Below are positions 34,905 through 45,500 of a DNA stretch of 64,000 bases, one piece after another (position 1 is the stretch's first letter; each line of letters starts with the position of its first letter). The translations under genes were made by a program, and so were the position numbers. The DNA lies in assembly GCF_000218685.1 (NCBI RefSeq), contig NW_006763298.1:444049-508048 (forward strand). The letters are read 5' to 3'. The notes under the pieces were generated by a model. The model did not search any database. It had not been told where the DNA came from and saw nothing but the letters and a program-made list of their open reading frames with translations. The stretch is from Serpula lacrymans var. lacrymans S7.9. Lineage: Eukaryota > Basidiomycota > Agaricomycetes > Boletales > Serpulaceae.

Positions 34905-35110
34905 ACATTTTTGGACTTTCTTCATTCTCAGATTTGTTTGAACTTTCATGCCACACAGCACTTTCCTTAATCTACTCCACAGGATAACATCATCAGCCAC
35001 CACTAATAGATAACTGTACAGTATATACACGTAGCTACAAATAATATACAATACATACCTGCTTAGTGTATATATACCTGTCACAACTGTGACCTTTGGA
35101 GTAGTTGGAG
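34905..35110 (+). repeat. Strongly diverged Ty3 family-A-like LTR fragment
   Basis: The order TTTTTGGACTTTC, TTTCATGCCACACAGCAC, AACATCATCAGCCAC, AACTGTACAGTATA and GTATATATACC follows the order of similar words in the family-A LTRs (for example 1936-2175). Identity is patchy and no ends or target duplication are visible, so this is an old fragment at best. Confidence 0.4.
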
Positions 35111-35311
35111 TTTTGGAGGATGGAGGTATGCTGGGGGAGTGGAACAAGGTACAAGGTTGGGAGTTGGCTTAGCTTGTGCGCTAGGCACTTTGCGGCCCTT
35201 GGTCCCTAACTTAATGTTGGAATACATGACAATGAGTCTTGCTACATTACAAATATATATAAATAGTTGTTAATTTCCTGTTTTGTAATTACTTCTTCCT
35301 GTCATTGATGA

Positions 35312-35795
35312 TGTAGTTAGAAAACCACACACAAAAACAAACTAACACACAATTTTCCCAGATTCCACAGAACTTGTGTATGGGCTTTGCCTCCTAGAAT
35401 AGTGGGTGCTCTGGTTGTGGGTTTTGAGGAGGAGGGATAGTTGGAATATAGAAGATAGGAGCTTTGTGAAAAGTATGTATAGCACAAGGTAGGTTTGAGA
35501 ACAACGAGGTGACAAGGTGACAAGGTTCCCAGTGATAGCATGCTCCTGACACACAGACTGTAGTGCTCAGAAGGACTCTAATTAGAAGGGATGACAATGA
35601 CTTTCAAAAGTGACAAGTGACGATGACAGCAGTTAACAGTAGTAGCAGTGGAAAGTGTTGTGACCACACTGGATCACAAGTAGCAGAAAGTAGTGATTTT
35701 GAGATTAGAGAAGAAGTCTGGATTGGATTTGTTGTTTTTACAAGGTAAAATACAGGGGTTTATATAATAAAAGAAAGGTAGGCTATACACAGTAT
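35312..35795. repeat. Repeat family R, left part, interrupted by the copia element
   Basis: Starts GTTAGAAAACCACACAC and aligns with 56694-57250 through GGTAAAATACAGGGGTTTATATA to AGGCTATACACAGTAT. At 35796 the copia LTR begins, so the copia element inserted into this repeat copy. The right-hand remainder is not found beyond the copia element, which is itself truncated. Confidence 0.9.
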
Positions 35796-36137
35796 TGACA
35801 AAACCGGATAAACCCGGTCTCTGCCAAAGCAGCCATTGTTCTCCATGGAGCATAGCCATCACTCCATGGAGTCACCATTGTTCTCTTAGGAGCACAATTG
35901 TACTCCTAGGAGTCATTATACTGTAGCGAGTAGCACCTCCGACTATAAGTAGTAGGGGGCTTAGTATAGAAATACCTCAGTCGTTTCTATAGCCTCTTGG
36001 GCAGCGGCTGAGGTATGTTACATTACATTTATTAGAGATCACCTTAAACTAACATCTATTGTAGTTTCACTTAGGTAAATAATACAGTCATTTCTATAGC
36101 CTCTTGGGCAGCAGCTAAGTTTCACATAGTTTTATTA
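35796..36137 (+). repeat. Ty1/copia 5' LTR
   Basis: Starts TGACAAAACCGGATAAACC, matching TGGCAAAACTGGATAAACC at 47081, the partial 3' LTR. The right border is placed just before the primer-binding site at 36138, so it is approximate. It holds four palindromes centred about 21 bp apart (35841-35912), three exact CTCCNNGGAG and one with a single mismatch. It also holds an internal duplication of about 37 bp (35978-36014 and 36085-36121, core TTTCTATAGCCTCTTGGGC). Confidence 0.8.
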
Positions 36138-36151
36138 GGTTATGAGCCCTG
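36138..36151 (+). other. Copia primer-binding site for a half tRNA-iMet
   Basis: GGTTATGAGCCCTG is complementary to the anticodon stem-loop of eukaryotic initiator tRNA-Met (CAGGGCTCATAACC, containing the CAU anticodon). Drosophila copia uses the same arrangement, priming from the 5' half of initiator tRNA-Met, and its site also directly follows the LTR. Confidence 0.75.
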
Positions 36152-36206
36152 GTACGCAAAAGCTACACAGGAGATAATTTTTATTTGAAACAGCAACTCC
36201 GGAACC

Positions 36207-36294
36207 ATGACCACAGCACATGATACATCCGCATGTCCAGTTCTCACTAGACCCAACAATTTTCAGATATGGAAACTCCGGATCATCTCAAAGC
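36207..36294 (+). pseudogene. Copia gag, 5' piece, interrupted by a Ty3 insertion
   Basis: The ATG at 36207 opens a frame of 29 codons plus one base (MTTAHDTSACPVLTRPNNF then QIWKLR...). It ends exactly at the Ty3 target duplication AAAGC (36290-36294). The frame continues without a shift at 42555 (CTA CGT TGG), which shows that the two pieces were one gag exon before the insertion. Confidence 0.92.
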
Positions 36295-36680
36295 TGTAAC
36301 AACCAAGAGTTAGTTACTCTGGCGCACACAAGAACACACTATAAAGAAGATGTTGAGGGAGTGGTTACCCCTTAAGCTGCAGAGAGTTTGTTGGTATACA
36401 ACAGGAGGACTCGCTGAGGAGTCTCCTGGATCTATTGGGGTATATATACTACTACAGGTTGTTTGTACATGTGTACTATACAGTTGATGAAGGCAGTGGC
36501 TGATGATGTCATAGGGTCTAGCCCGTATGGCCAGCTCCACTGCGTGAGAGAGTTAAGTCTAAAAGTAAAAGAAAGGCAACGCGGCGCGAGAAAGGGAAAT
36601 GCCGCGTGGTACTTAAAGTATAAAGTAAAAGCGGAGAATAAAAAGGAAAGGAGATGTCCGGAAATTGTGTTATCGTAACA
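36295..36680 (-). repeat. 3' LTR of intact Ty3 element
   Basis: On the minus strand it starts TGTTACGATAACACAATTTCC and ends GGTTGTTACA. It contains TATATATA 33 nt upstream of AGCGAGTCCT, the predicted RNA start. It is 386 bp and identical to the other LTR except at two CpG sites. Confidence 0.97.
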
Positions 36681-36691
36681 CTACCCCCCTT

Positions 36692-39600
36692 CTAAGGTTC
36701 GACTTCCAGGCGAGACCAAATTCCGGAGGTAGTGGTAAAATTTTCGGGCATAGGTTGAAAGAGGGAATTAAAAAGGTTTGAATCCATGCCTCTAAGCTTC
36801 CTGGGAGCTGAGGGATTCCTAGAATAAAATTTGCGAACAGCATCGCGGGAGTTTTCCAGATGGGATTCTGGTTCCCACGTTCTGTCCTCGTCTCCATAGC
36901 CCTTCCATAGGACCAGGAACTCTAATTTTCCCCGCTTCAAGTGTGCATCTACCACTCGTTCGACTTCGAACTCTTCTTCACCTTCTTGGGTGACTACCAC
37001 CGGACCGGGCCGGTCTACGCGCTGTCCCGGCAGCGGTCCTTTGTAGGGTTTCACACGGCTAATGTTAACCGTGGGTACCACCCTCATTCGTTTTGGGAGT
37101 TCCAGCTCCACCGCATTAGGTTTGACTTCCTTAATCCGGTAAGGGCCAATCCACTTTTCGGTCAGTTTTCTAGACTGCCGGTCTTTTAATTTTAAGTGGT
37201 CGGTGTCTAACCAGACCAGGTCGCCGACCTTGTAATCAGGGGCCTTAGAGCGTCTACGCTCTGCCCTGTCTTTCATCTGCTCCGCAGTTTTAAATAGCGC
37301 TTTGCGCGTTTCGTCCAAGACAGACTTCATGTCTTTTGCCATGTTTCCAGCAGCCTCGTTTTTGCTTTTGCCAGGTTCTACACCCATTCTGGGGAGGTAC
37401 GATCTAGTAACCTCGAATGGTGCCTTTCCTGTAGCCGACGACTGTTTAATATTATAAGAGAACTGGGCTATTTTTAGCCACTTGGCCCAATCTGTCTGTC
37501 TGTCGTTAATAAATATCCGGAGATACTGTTTCAACTCCTGGTTGAGTCTCTCCGTTTGTCCATCGGTTTGCGGATGGAACACCATGGATAATTTAGGTTT
37601 GATGCCCAGCATCCGGCACAATTCTTTCGTAAACTCGCTAGCAAATTGCGGTCCTCTATCGGAGATTACCGTTTCTGGTAACCCATGGATGGACCATACA
37701 AAATCCTTAAATAGGTCTGCCGTACCGGCGGCGGTGATGGTTTTGTTGGTGGGTATGAATACCACTTCTTTGGAGAAGCGGTCTACTACCACCATTACTG
37801 AATCGTACCCGTTTGACTCGGGCAGATCCGTCGTGAAGTCCACCGATATATCCTGCCAGGGGCCAGCTGGTATCGGATTTGGCATGAGTTTACCTGCCGG
37901 CGGTTGATGGGAATTCTTGGCCATGGCGCATCTCAGACAGGATTTTACGTATTCCTGTACGTCTTTGACCATGCCCGGCCACATGTAGTTTCTGGAGATC
38001 AACTCCATCGTTCGTTGCCATCCAGGGTGCCCAGCCACTGGAGTGTCATGATGTCTATCTATTGCCTTGATCCTTGCGGACTCAGGCACATAGATTTTGT
38101 TTTTGAAATGAAAGAGCTCGTCTTTCCATAAATAGTTTTCATTGCTGTCAAGGCGCGCCTTTTCCTCTGGGGAGATGTCTTTCCTGAAGACTTCCAGGAG
38201 AGCGGAATCTTGCCCGATTCTAACATTGGCAACCCTTGATTGATCTATCAGGGTGACACCTTTGTTGTCATCTTCAATGCCGTTGGCATGATCCTCTCTT
38301 CTAGATAAAGCATCCGCTTTCCCCATTGAGCTTCCTGGCTTGTGAATTAATTTATAATTGAACCTTGACAAGTACACCGCGTAGCGGGCTTGTCTCCGGT
38401 TCAGGTCTCGGGCCGTCATGAAGTACTCTAGGTTCTTATGATCGGTCCAAATTTCGAATTGGTGCCTAGCACCTTCTAAGTAGTGCCGCCAGTGCTCTAA
38501 AGCTCTAATGATAGCCAGCATCTCTTTGTCGTATATTTGATAGTTGCGCTCTGTAGGCGACAAACTATGCGATAAATAGGCACAAGGCCTCCAAAGATCA
38601 TCAGGGCTTTTGATTGATAGAACAGCCCCAGTGGCGAAGTCAGAAGAGTCGGTTTCTAGCCGGAACTCTTTGTCTAATTCAGGGAATGCCAATATGGGCG
38701 CTGTTGTAAATGCCTGTTTAAGCTTATCAAAAGCTTCCTGTTCTTTGGCGCCCCAATGCCAAACAAGGTCCTTTTTGGTGAGATCGTTCAACGGTCTCGT
38801 GATTTTTGCGAAGTCTTCAATAAACCTTCGGTAGAAATTACCTAAGCCTAGGAAGGCCCTAACTCCTTTGACGCGAGTAGGTTCTGGCCATTCCAAAATA
38901 GCTTGAACTTTCTCAGGGTTCATCCTGATTCCGTTCTGGCCTATGATCATACCAAGGAAGTCTACTTCCTTCACTTTAAAATTACATTTTTCGGGTTTAA
39001 CGAATAGGTCCCGTTCCTGTAAGCGTCGAAGGACTTCTTGCACGATCCTGTCATGCTCAGCCTCATCGTCCGACTTTGTAAATATTAATAAATCGTCAAT
39101 GTAAATGACGACACAGTTTTCCATATCTGCAAAGATCTCGTTCATCATGCTCTGGAAGGTCGCCGGTGAATTGGTCAACCCAAAGAACATAACAAGGGGT
39201 TCGAAAGATCCTCGGTGGCACGTGAATGCGGCCTTCCAAGCATCTTCCTCTTTGATTCGTACATTGTTGTACCCCCATCTGAGATCCATCTTTGTCAGGA
39301 TTTTGGCGCCAGCCAATTTGTCCACTAGCTGACTAATCAAAGGCAGAGGATACGCATTTTTAACCGTGTGCTCATTCACGTAACGATAGTCCATAATCAT
39401 TCGCTTTTTACCATCCTTTTTAGGAATGAAGAACACCGGGGACGTCATAGGACTTTTGGAAGGTCTGATGTAACCCTTCCTAAGTTGTTCGTCTATGAAA
39501 CTAGATACCTCGTCTCTTTCGGGAGCAGAGAGCGGTATCATGTGTCCCTTCCTTGGTTTGAAGGTGTCTTTCAAATCTATAGCATGGTCCCAAGGCTTGG

Positions 39601-40596
39601 CCTCTGGGAAGCGCTCTGATTTGTGTTTCAAAAAGACTTTCCAGAAGTCGTGGTACTCGGGAGGTACCAGCCTCTTAATTTCTTCCTCAGGTTTTACCTC
39701 ATCATCATCATCGTCGATCTTTTCTAAAGATCTGAGCTCGTAAACGTGACTAGCGTTTAACTTTTCGAGACGCTCATTGTGACGGACATGATTTGGTTTA
39801 CCCAAGTTTACACATTCCTGGGGACAACGTGACAATGTGACAACCCCTGTCTGCCAGTTGATCTCAGGATTGTGTTTAAATAGCCAGGTCCAGCCTAAGA
39901 TTAAATTAATCTTCCCTAGTTGGGTAGCCTCGGCAGTGACTCGTTCTCTGTGTCCTTGGTATTCGACCACAAAAGAACATTTGTGTGTAATACAGCCACC
40001 TGCGTTAAGCGTACCGTCAACGTTATAGACGGGAATAGACGTTTCTAATTTTACAAGGGGGAGTCCAATTTGCTCCGCCCAGACCTGATCTATGAAGATC
40101 CCGTTAGCGCCTGAATCAAGCAGTGCGCTCGTTGAGTGTACTTTGCCCCTGGCAAGGTTTTCCACGCCAACGTCTAAACGGATCTCCTTTTGGAATAAAT
40201 ATGTGCGCATCAACACACGCCTTGGGATTTCGGGAAAGGGTGGCTCCGAAGAAGAAGAAGGAGAAGAAGAAGAAGAAGAAGAGATCTTGAATGACACATG
40301 TTTTTCTATTTTTGTTTTACCAGAATCAAGCACCCTAGTGTTTGTCTCGCCGGGGCCACGCTCCAAGGGAGACGCTGGTGCAGCGGTAGTATCATAAATA
40401 TTACAGTTACATTTCTTTATACAAGTACATACTTCTGATAACAAATTTAAAAACTTATTTACAAATTGGGGAGCCATCCCCGTCATTCCGTTATTGCTCG
40501 TGCAACACCCCGGAGCAGGGGCCACTTTGTCGTGGTTTACTTCATTTTTGCCAGGAGCTAAGGTACCCAAGTGACCTAAGCCCCGAATTCTTTTCC
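36692..40596 (-). CDS. Ty3 Pol: protease, reverse transcriptase, RNase H, integrase, chromodomain
   Basis: The open frame overlaps the end of gag in the -1 frame; without an ATG of its own it is probably made by frameshift at 40591-40597. Numbering from a TTG at 40570 (1,292 codons): a Cys-rich segment (22-57); LLDSGANG protease site (Asp152); RT with MDLRWGYNN and YIDD (490-493); RNase H with ETDSSDFA and YDKEMLAI; the HHCC finger (HH 840-841, CLRC 878-881); integrase Asp911, Asp971 and Glu1007 with 35 residues between the last two; and a chromodomain from about 1190 (FLVLWKGYGDEDRTWEP). The chromodomain places it in the chromovirus branch and should guide integration to heterochromatin. No defect is visible. 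Confidence 0.96.
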
Positions 40597-40597
40597 C
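40554..40597 (-). promoter_or_regulatory. Predicted -1 ribosomal frameshift signal at gag-pol junction
   Basis: On the minus strand the heptamer GGGAAAA (40597-40591) lies in the gag frame as G GGA AAA, the X XXY YYZ form. After a 6-nt spacer (GAATTC) an 11-bp stem follows: GGGGCTTAGGT (40584-40574) pairs with ACCTTAGCTCC (40564-40554) across a 9-nt loop, with one G-U and one mismatch. Shifting -1 leads from gag directly into the open pol frame; the gag stop TAG lies inside the stem. The decayed copy at 48160-48215 keeps the heptamer and most of the stem. Confidence 0.8.
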
Positions 40598-41643
40598 TGA
40601 GCCTTCATTTCGTTGACCTGTTGGTCATAGAAGAAGGCCCGGATTTTGTCGTAAGAACAACTGGCCAAAGAGTTGAGCCGATCGTCTGGCTTCTCGATTT
40701 CTAGTTGGCGCGCCTGGCGCCCTTGATTATTTTTTTGTTGGGCAGCCTGCGCCCCGTTTCTACAGTCTCGGGACATGTGTCCCTCTTGGCCGCAGTTGTA
40801 ACAGTTGCCCTTGAATCTGCGCATTTGTCCGCCTTGGACCGCGCCGATATCCATAGGAGCACCCTGTTCTGGCTGCAGCCCGAACGGCTTGAACCCGTGA
40901 GAGTGATTATGATATTGGTTTGATGACCCAGGGCGCCTCTGGGGTGTGTTGTTTTGTTTGGTGGACCCGCCACCTTGGTGCATGGTGTAGAGCTCTATGG
41001 CTCTACCGACTCGTTGTACTTCCTCAGCCGCCAGGGCCAAGTTGTCACTTCGTGTATCCTGCAGATAGATCTGTTCTGCAATGCGAGGGTTCACATTGCG
41101 TTCTAGCAGTTCCACTGCGTGTTCATTGCCAAGACCCCCTTGGATTGAGAGGGCCAGGAACCGGGTTACGAAATCATCCGTCCTCATGTTTCCTTGTTTG
41201 AAGGAACGGATTTGCTGACGCGCCCAGTCACGCTCAGCTTGCGGTTTGAAATATTTTTCGATCTCTGTTTTGAGATCGTCCCAAGTGGGCCACACACCCG
41301 CGGTGTAGCATTCCTGGAGTCTTACTTGGGCGTATCGACCCGCCACAGGTCCTTTTAGGCGAGATAGCACCGCAGTGGCTACCTCAAAATCGTCGGCGAA
41401 AGCGTCCCAGTTCGCCTTGACCCAAATCTGGAGCTTGATCCACCATTCGGCAAATCGCGCTCTGTCTCCTTCGAAGGCGCCAGGGTCAGCGACGACTTCG
41501 ACTTTCTTATTAAACTTTTTCTCTACCGAGGGGGTTGCTACAGGGGGGTTGGCCTGTATCTCGGCGAGCTGCGAGGTTAATTCAGCTATCTGCACACACA
41601 TTGCGTGCAGTAGCGCATTCATATCTTGGGGTTGCGACGACAT
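40576..41643 (-). CDS. Ty3 Gag (capsid and nucleocapsid)
   Basis: ATG at 41643, 355 residues, stop TAG at 40576-40578. Residues 1-40 form a helical, Gln/Glu-containing start. Residues 50-220 correspond to the retrotransposon capsid domain (GDRARFAEWWIKLQ, WDDLKTEIEKYF, RDWARQQIRSFKQG). A Gln/Asn/Gly-rich linker leads to one CCHC knuckle CYNCGQEGHMSRDC (residues 281-294). It forms the particle that packages element RNA. The C-terminal 60 residues are well conserved in copy 3, including CSYDKIRAFFYDQQVNEMKA. Confidence 0.95.
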   Translation of the reverse strand: MSSQPQDMNALLHAMCVQIAELTSQLAEIQANPPVATPSVEKKFNKKVEVVADPGAFEGDRARFAEWWIKLQIWVKANWDAFADDFEVATAVLSRLKGPVAGRYAQVRLQECYTAGVWPTWDDLKTEIEKYFKPQAERDWARQQIRSFKQGNMRTDDFVTRFLALSIQGGLGNEHAVELLERNVNPRIAEQIYLQDTRSDNLALAAEEVQRVGRAIELYTMHQGGGSTKQNNTPQRRPGSSNQYHNHSHGFKPFGLQPEQGAPMDIGAVQGGQMRRFKGNCYNCGQEGHMSRDCRNGAQAAQQKNNQGRQARQLEIEKPDDRLNSLASCSYDKIRAFFYDQQVNEMKAQGKEFGA

Positions 41644-42151
41644 GTTGACTTGTTCTTCTTTGGGTAACGTAAAAATAGGTAACTGGGGGTCCCCGCTTGC
41701 TATCTGCGGATCAACCTCTTCCCAGCTGAGTATCGGATCTCAATCTCCGACTACCCACACTATAGTATTTGAAAATGTATATAAAATGTAAACGTAATAA
41801 ACCCTGGTCCGAACGGTTGTCAGGGGGTGGTCCGCTTGTTAAGCTGTCAACCCTTCTCCAGACTGGCGGAGGCAAGTGCCCGGCCTGGTCAGAGGTATTC
41901 GAAAAAGAAGTTATGTATTTTTATTCTAATCAACAGTGGTTCCACACCAGCTGCTGAGCTAAGTACTCCCCTCAACGCTGGGGGCCGCGTATCACAGGTT
42001 TTGGGTTCTTCTCCCAAAGCACTACAAGGCCGTCGCTAGGAGCGCACCTATTTGCTATACGGGATATTCCTAACCGCTAACCAATCTCCTTCACCCTGGA
42101 GTCCGGGTGCCCAGTGGGACTTTTTGCACAAACGTGCGAGAGAGTAGAAAG
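41644..42151 (-). other. 5' untranslated leader of the intact Ty3 element
   Basis: About 510 nt separates the primer site from the gag ATG. No long frame is present. The same leader is recognisable at 47624-47945 in copy 3, where it runs into a gag deletion. It probably carries packaging and dimerisation signals. Confidence 0.6.
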
Positions 42152-42161
42152 AGCGAGTCCT
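42152..42161 (-). other. Ty3 self-primer binding site
   Basis: Two bases after the 5' LTR the element reads AGGACTCGCT (minus strand). This is the exact reverse complement of AGCGAGTCCT in the LTR (42275-42284 as its complement), located 33 nt downstream of the TATA stretch, where transcription should begin. No tRNA 3'-end (TGG...) primer site is present. This is the arrangement of Tf1-type self-priming elements. Confidence 0.7.
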
Positions 42162-42163
42162 AA

Positions 42164-42549
42164 TGTAACAACCAAGAGTTAGTTACTCTGGCGCACACAA
42201 GAACACACTATAAAGAAGATGTTGAGGGAGTGGTTACCCCTTAAGCTGCAGAGAGTTTGTTGGTATACAACAGGAGGACTCGCTGAGGAGTCTCCTGGAT
42301 CTATTGGGGTATATATACTACTACAGGTTGTTTGTACATGTGTACTATACAGTTGATGAAGGCAGTGGCTGATGATGTCATAGGGTCTAGCCCGTATGGC
42401 CAGCTCCACTGCATGAGAGAGTTAAGTCTAAAAGTAAAAGAAAGGCAACGCGGTGCGAGAAAGGGAAATGCCGCGTGGTACTTAAAGTATAAAGTAAAAG
42501 CGGAGAATAAAAAGGAAAGGAGATGTCCGGAAATTGTGTTATCGTAACA
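42164..42549 (-). repeat. 5' LTR of intact Ty3 element
   Basis: 386 bp with TG...CA ends. It differs from the 3' LTR by CTGCATGAG for CTGCGTGAG and CGGTGCG for CGGCGCG, both explained by loss of a methylated CpG. It drives transcription of the element from the TATATATA box toward lower coordinates. Confidence 0.97.
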
Positions 42550-42554
42550 AAAGC

Positions 42555-45500
42555 TACGTTGGGAAAAAGTTCTCTGGGTTGTTACTAGAGAGGAGCTTAA
42601 GCCCTCACCAGGAAAACCTACCTCCTTGGAGGATCCTGAAATCACCTGGATACTTAAGGATGAGAAGGCACATGGAATCATCCAGGACCACATCTCTGAT
42701 GCCCTCCTAATGAGGACTGGAGACCTCACCAGCTCCAAGGAGTTATTTGATAAACTTGTCTCACTCCATCAGACGTTCAACATTCCCTCGGCCTTCTATT
42801 CATTCCAGCAACTCACCAAATTCTCCTGGGATGGGACATCACCTATCCAGGACCATATTGCAAAAATCCGGACAATTGATTCATACCTCTCCGGAATGAA
42901 ACTAGGAGTTGATACCAAACTCATGGCCTTCGCTCTTCTCCAATCTCTCCCATGCACTCCTGAATGGCAAATATTTCAGTCATCAGTAATCAACACAACT
43001 GAAGAAAATAAACTTACCTATGATGCAGTTGAGATTTGGATCACTGCAGAAGTTGCACAACAGTCAGGGAAGGCCCCTGGAGGTTCCAAATCAGCACTCA
43101 AATCCGAGGAGAAGTGGTGTGACTTCCACAAAGCCAAATCACACAACACCTCGGAGTGTCAAACACTTCAGTCAGCTGAAAAAGGTCAAAGGAAGAAGGG
43201 AAAGGAAAGACAAGGATAAAAGAAAAGAGAAGGAAAAGGCAAATACTGTGGAGCAATCATCTGGATCTGACTCCAAGGAGGAACAGAGTCATATTGCATT
43301 GGAACATGTACATATTTCCAAGCCCCTTGCTAAACACATTCAAGCTTACCTTGTGTTGGAACCCAATAAGACCAAAACAACAATTATTATTGACTCCGGA
43401 GCAATATCCCACATGGTCCCTCACCGCTCCTGGTTTGAGCCAGGAACATACCATGTTCTGCATCCTTTGAGGACAATCAGTTTTGGGGATAAATCCTCTG
43501 TAAATGCCATTGGCATTGGTACAGTAATCCTACAAGCAACTGTTGGCAAAAAGGACTACAATATTGCACTGTCAAATGTCTTACTTGTGCCAAACTGCAC
43601 TTTAGCACTCGTCTCTGTCCACAAATTGTCCAAAACGGGGTTATCAACACTTTTTCCAGCAGAGTCAAATGCTTGTGAAGTTCGGAAAAAGAAGGAACTT
43701 ATCCTCACTGCCTTACACAAGCGAGGACTTTATCACATCCAATCAAAACCCAAAATCAACCCAAAGTCAGCTTTTGCAGCAGTAGATGTAAATTTATTGC
43801 ACAGGAGAATGGGACACATTGGAATGGACCGCTTGCAACAAATGGTTACAAAAAGACAGCTCCAGGACATAGACACCCTTACCGGAACCCCGGAGTTTTG
43901 TGAACCTTGTGCCTTAGGAAAGATGAAGAAATTTCCTTTCAAGTCCACTGGAGGAAACTGAGCCAAGTGCCCCATACAAATTGTGCACACAGATGTTGGA
44001 GGACCAATCAAACCAACTTCCAGGGAGGGTTTTTGGTACTGGATTATCATTGTAGATGATTTCTCCAAATTTCCATGGATATATTTCCTAAAACATAAAA
44101 GTGAAGCACTGGAACAATACAAGCAATGGAAAGAAGATGTCCAAACATTCTTCCGGACTCATTTGGGAGAAGAAAACTTCACTCCACTATACACAGAATT
44201 CCTCCAGAGCGATGGGGGAGGAGAATATACTGGCAATGCATTCAAAAATCAACTCCGAGGAGATGGTTTCATCCAAGAAACTACAGCTGCAGATACTCCG
44301 GAACAAAATGGCATTGCAGAACGCATGAATCAGACGTTGGCTACATTAGCAACCACTATGCTCCATGATTCCAAGCTCCCAAAGTGATTTTGGGTAGATG
44401 CCATGCAAACAGCTGCATATATCACAGCACGCAGCCCAGCATCAGGACTCCATGGAAAGACCCCATATGAAATACTGTTTAAAAGGAAAGTTGATCCAAC
44501 TTTGTTTTGCCCTTTCGGATGCCAAGCATATGCCTTGATTCCGAAAGACAAAAGGCAAGGGAAGTTTTACTCCAAGGGGCGCAAAGCCATAATGATTGGC
44601 TACACACATGGAAAGCAAGCCTACAAACTCCTAGACACTGAAAAACGGACTGTGTTTTCCAGTTGGCATGTCATATTCAATGAATCCGGAAAGATACAAA
44701 AGGATGACACTGCTCCCTGGAACACAGACACTAGCACAGATCAGTGGGAGGGACTCATTCCAGAGAATGCTCACTATCCAGACCAAAAAACATTGGAAGA
44801 GGATGATCCTGACCCTCGGATCCGAGATCCAAATGAATTGCAAATGGAACCACATCTCCAAGGAGATGTTCCACAAGCAATGGAACCATATCAGCATGAA
44901 GATGTTCTGAGAGCAGTGGGAGCACCTGATCAGCTAAGACACCCTCCACAACAGTCTCTACAACCAAGACCTGAACACTGGCCATCTTCAGAACGGAAAG
45001 CCAAAGTAGAGTTACAGTCAGTGGGAGGACAGCCCCTCAACATACAGCCAGCTGATGTGGAAAAAGTCCGAATACAGCTAGACAGCCTGTCCATTGGATC
45101 AGCTTCTGGAAGGCATACAACACCTCCAAGGAGTTATCCAACACCTCTGAGGAGTCATCCAACGCCTCCGAGGAGTGATTCAACACCTTCAGGAGTGAGT
45201 GGGGCAATAAATACACAAATATGTCTACTCCCTGGAGTACCTGCACAAGTTCCTAAAAGAGCAGTCATGCCTGCTGAAGTCCTAGGAGTACGCAGAAGCA
45301 GTTGCCAGAGCCGTCCTGCAGACAAAAACCGAGATTATCAAAGGACTCTAGATGAGGAACAGTCTCGAAAAGACCAGCATGACAACTCCATGGAGAAACC
45401 TAACACTCCTGAGGTTCATGAAGAAACATCTGATACAGAGGAGACATTCTTTGCTGGAATAGCAAGTATCGGTCCATCTAACACAGACCTTCCAAGGACA

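Larger units (their letters stand above)
36295..42549 (-). mobile_element. Intact Ty3/gypsy chromovirus, family A, copy 2
   Basis: A 6,255-bp element lies on the minus strand inside the copia gag gene, flanked by the perfect duplication AAAGC (36290-36294, 42550-42554). Its LTRs (36295-36680, 42164-42549; 386 bp each) differ at only two positions, both CpG to TpG/CpA changes in the 42164 copy. Gag (40576-41643) and pol (36692-40596) are both open. The primer site, polypurine tract (36681-36693 on the plus strand, reading CTACCCCCC) and a gag-pol frameshift signal are present. It looks complete and recently active. Confidence 0.97.

Noticed and set aside
35112..35311. Possible continuation of the diverged LTR fragment into an internal element region.
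   Set aside because: No primer site, gag or repeat word could be matched.
38610..41791. Plus-strand ORFs of 60-140 codons across the intact Ty3 element.
   Set aside because: They are antisense shadows of gag and pol.
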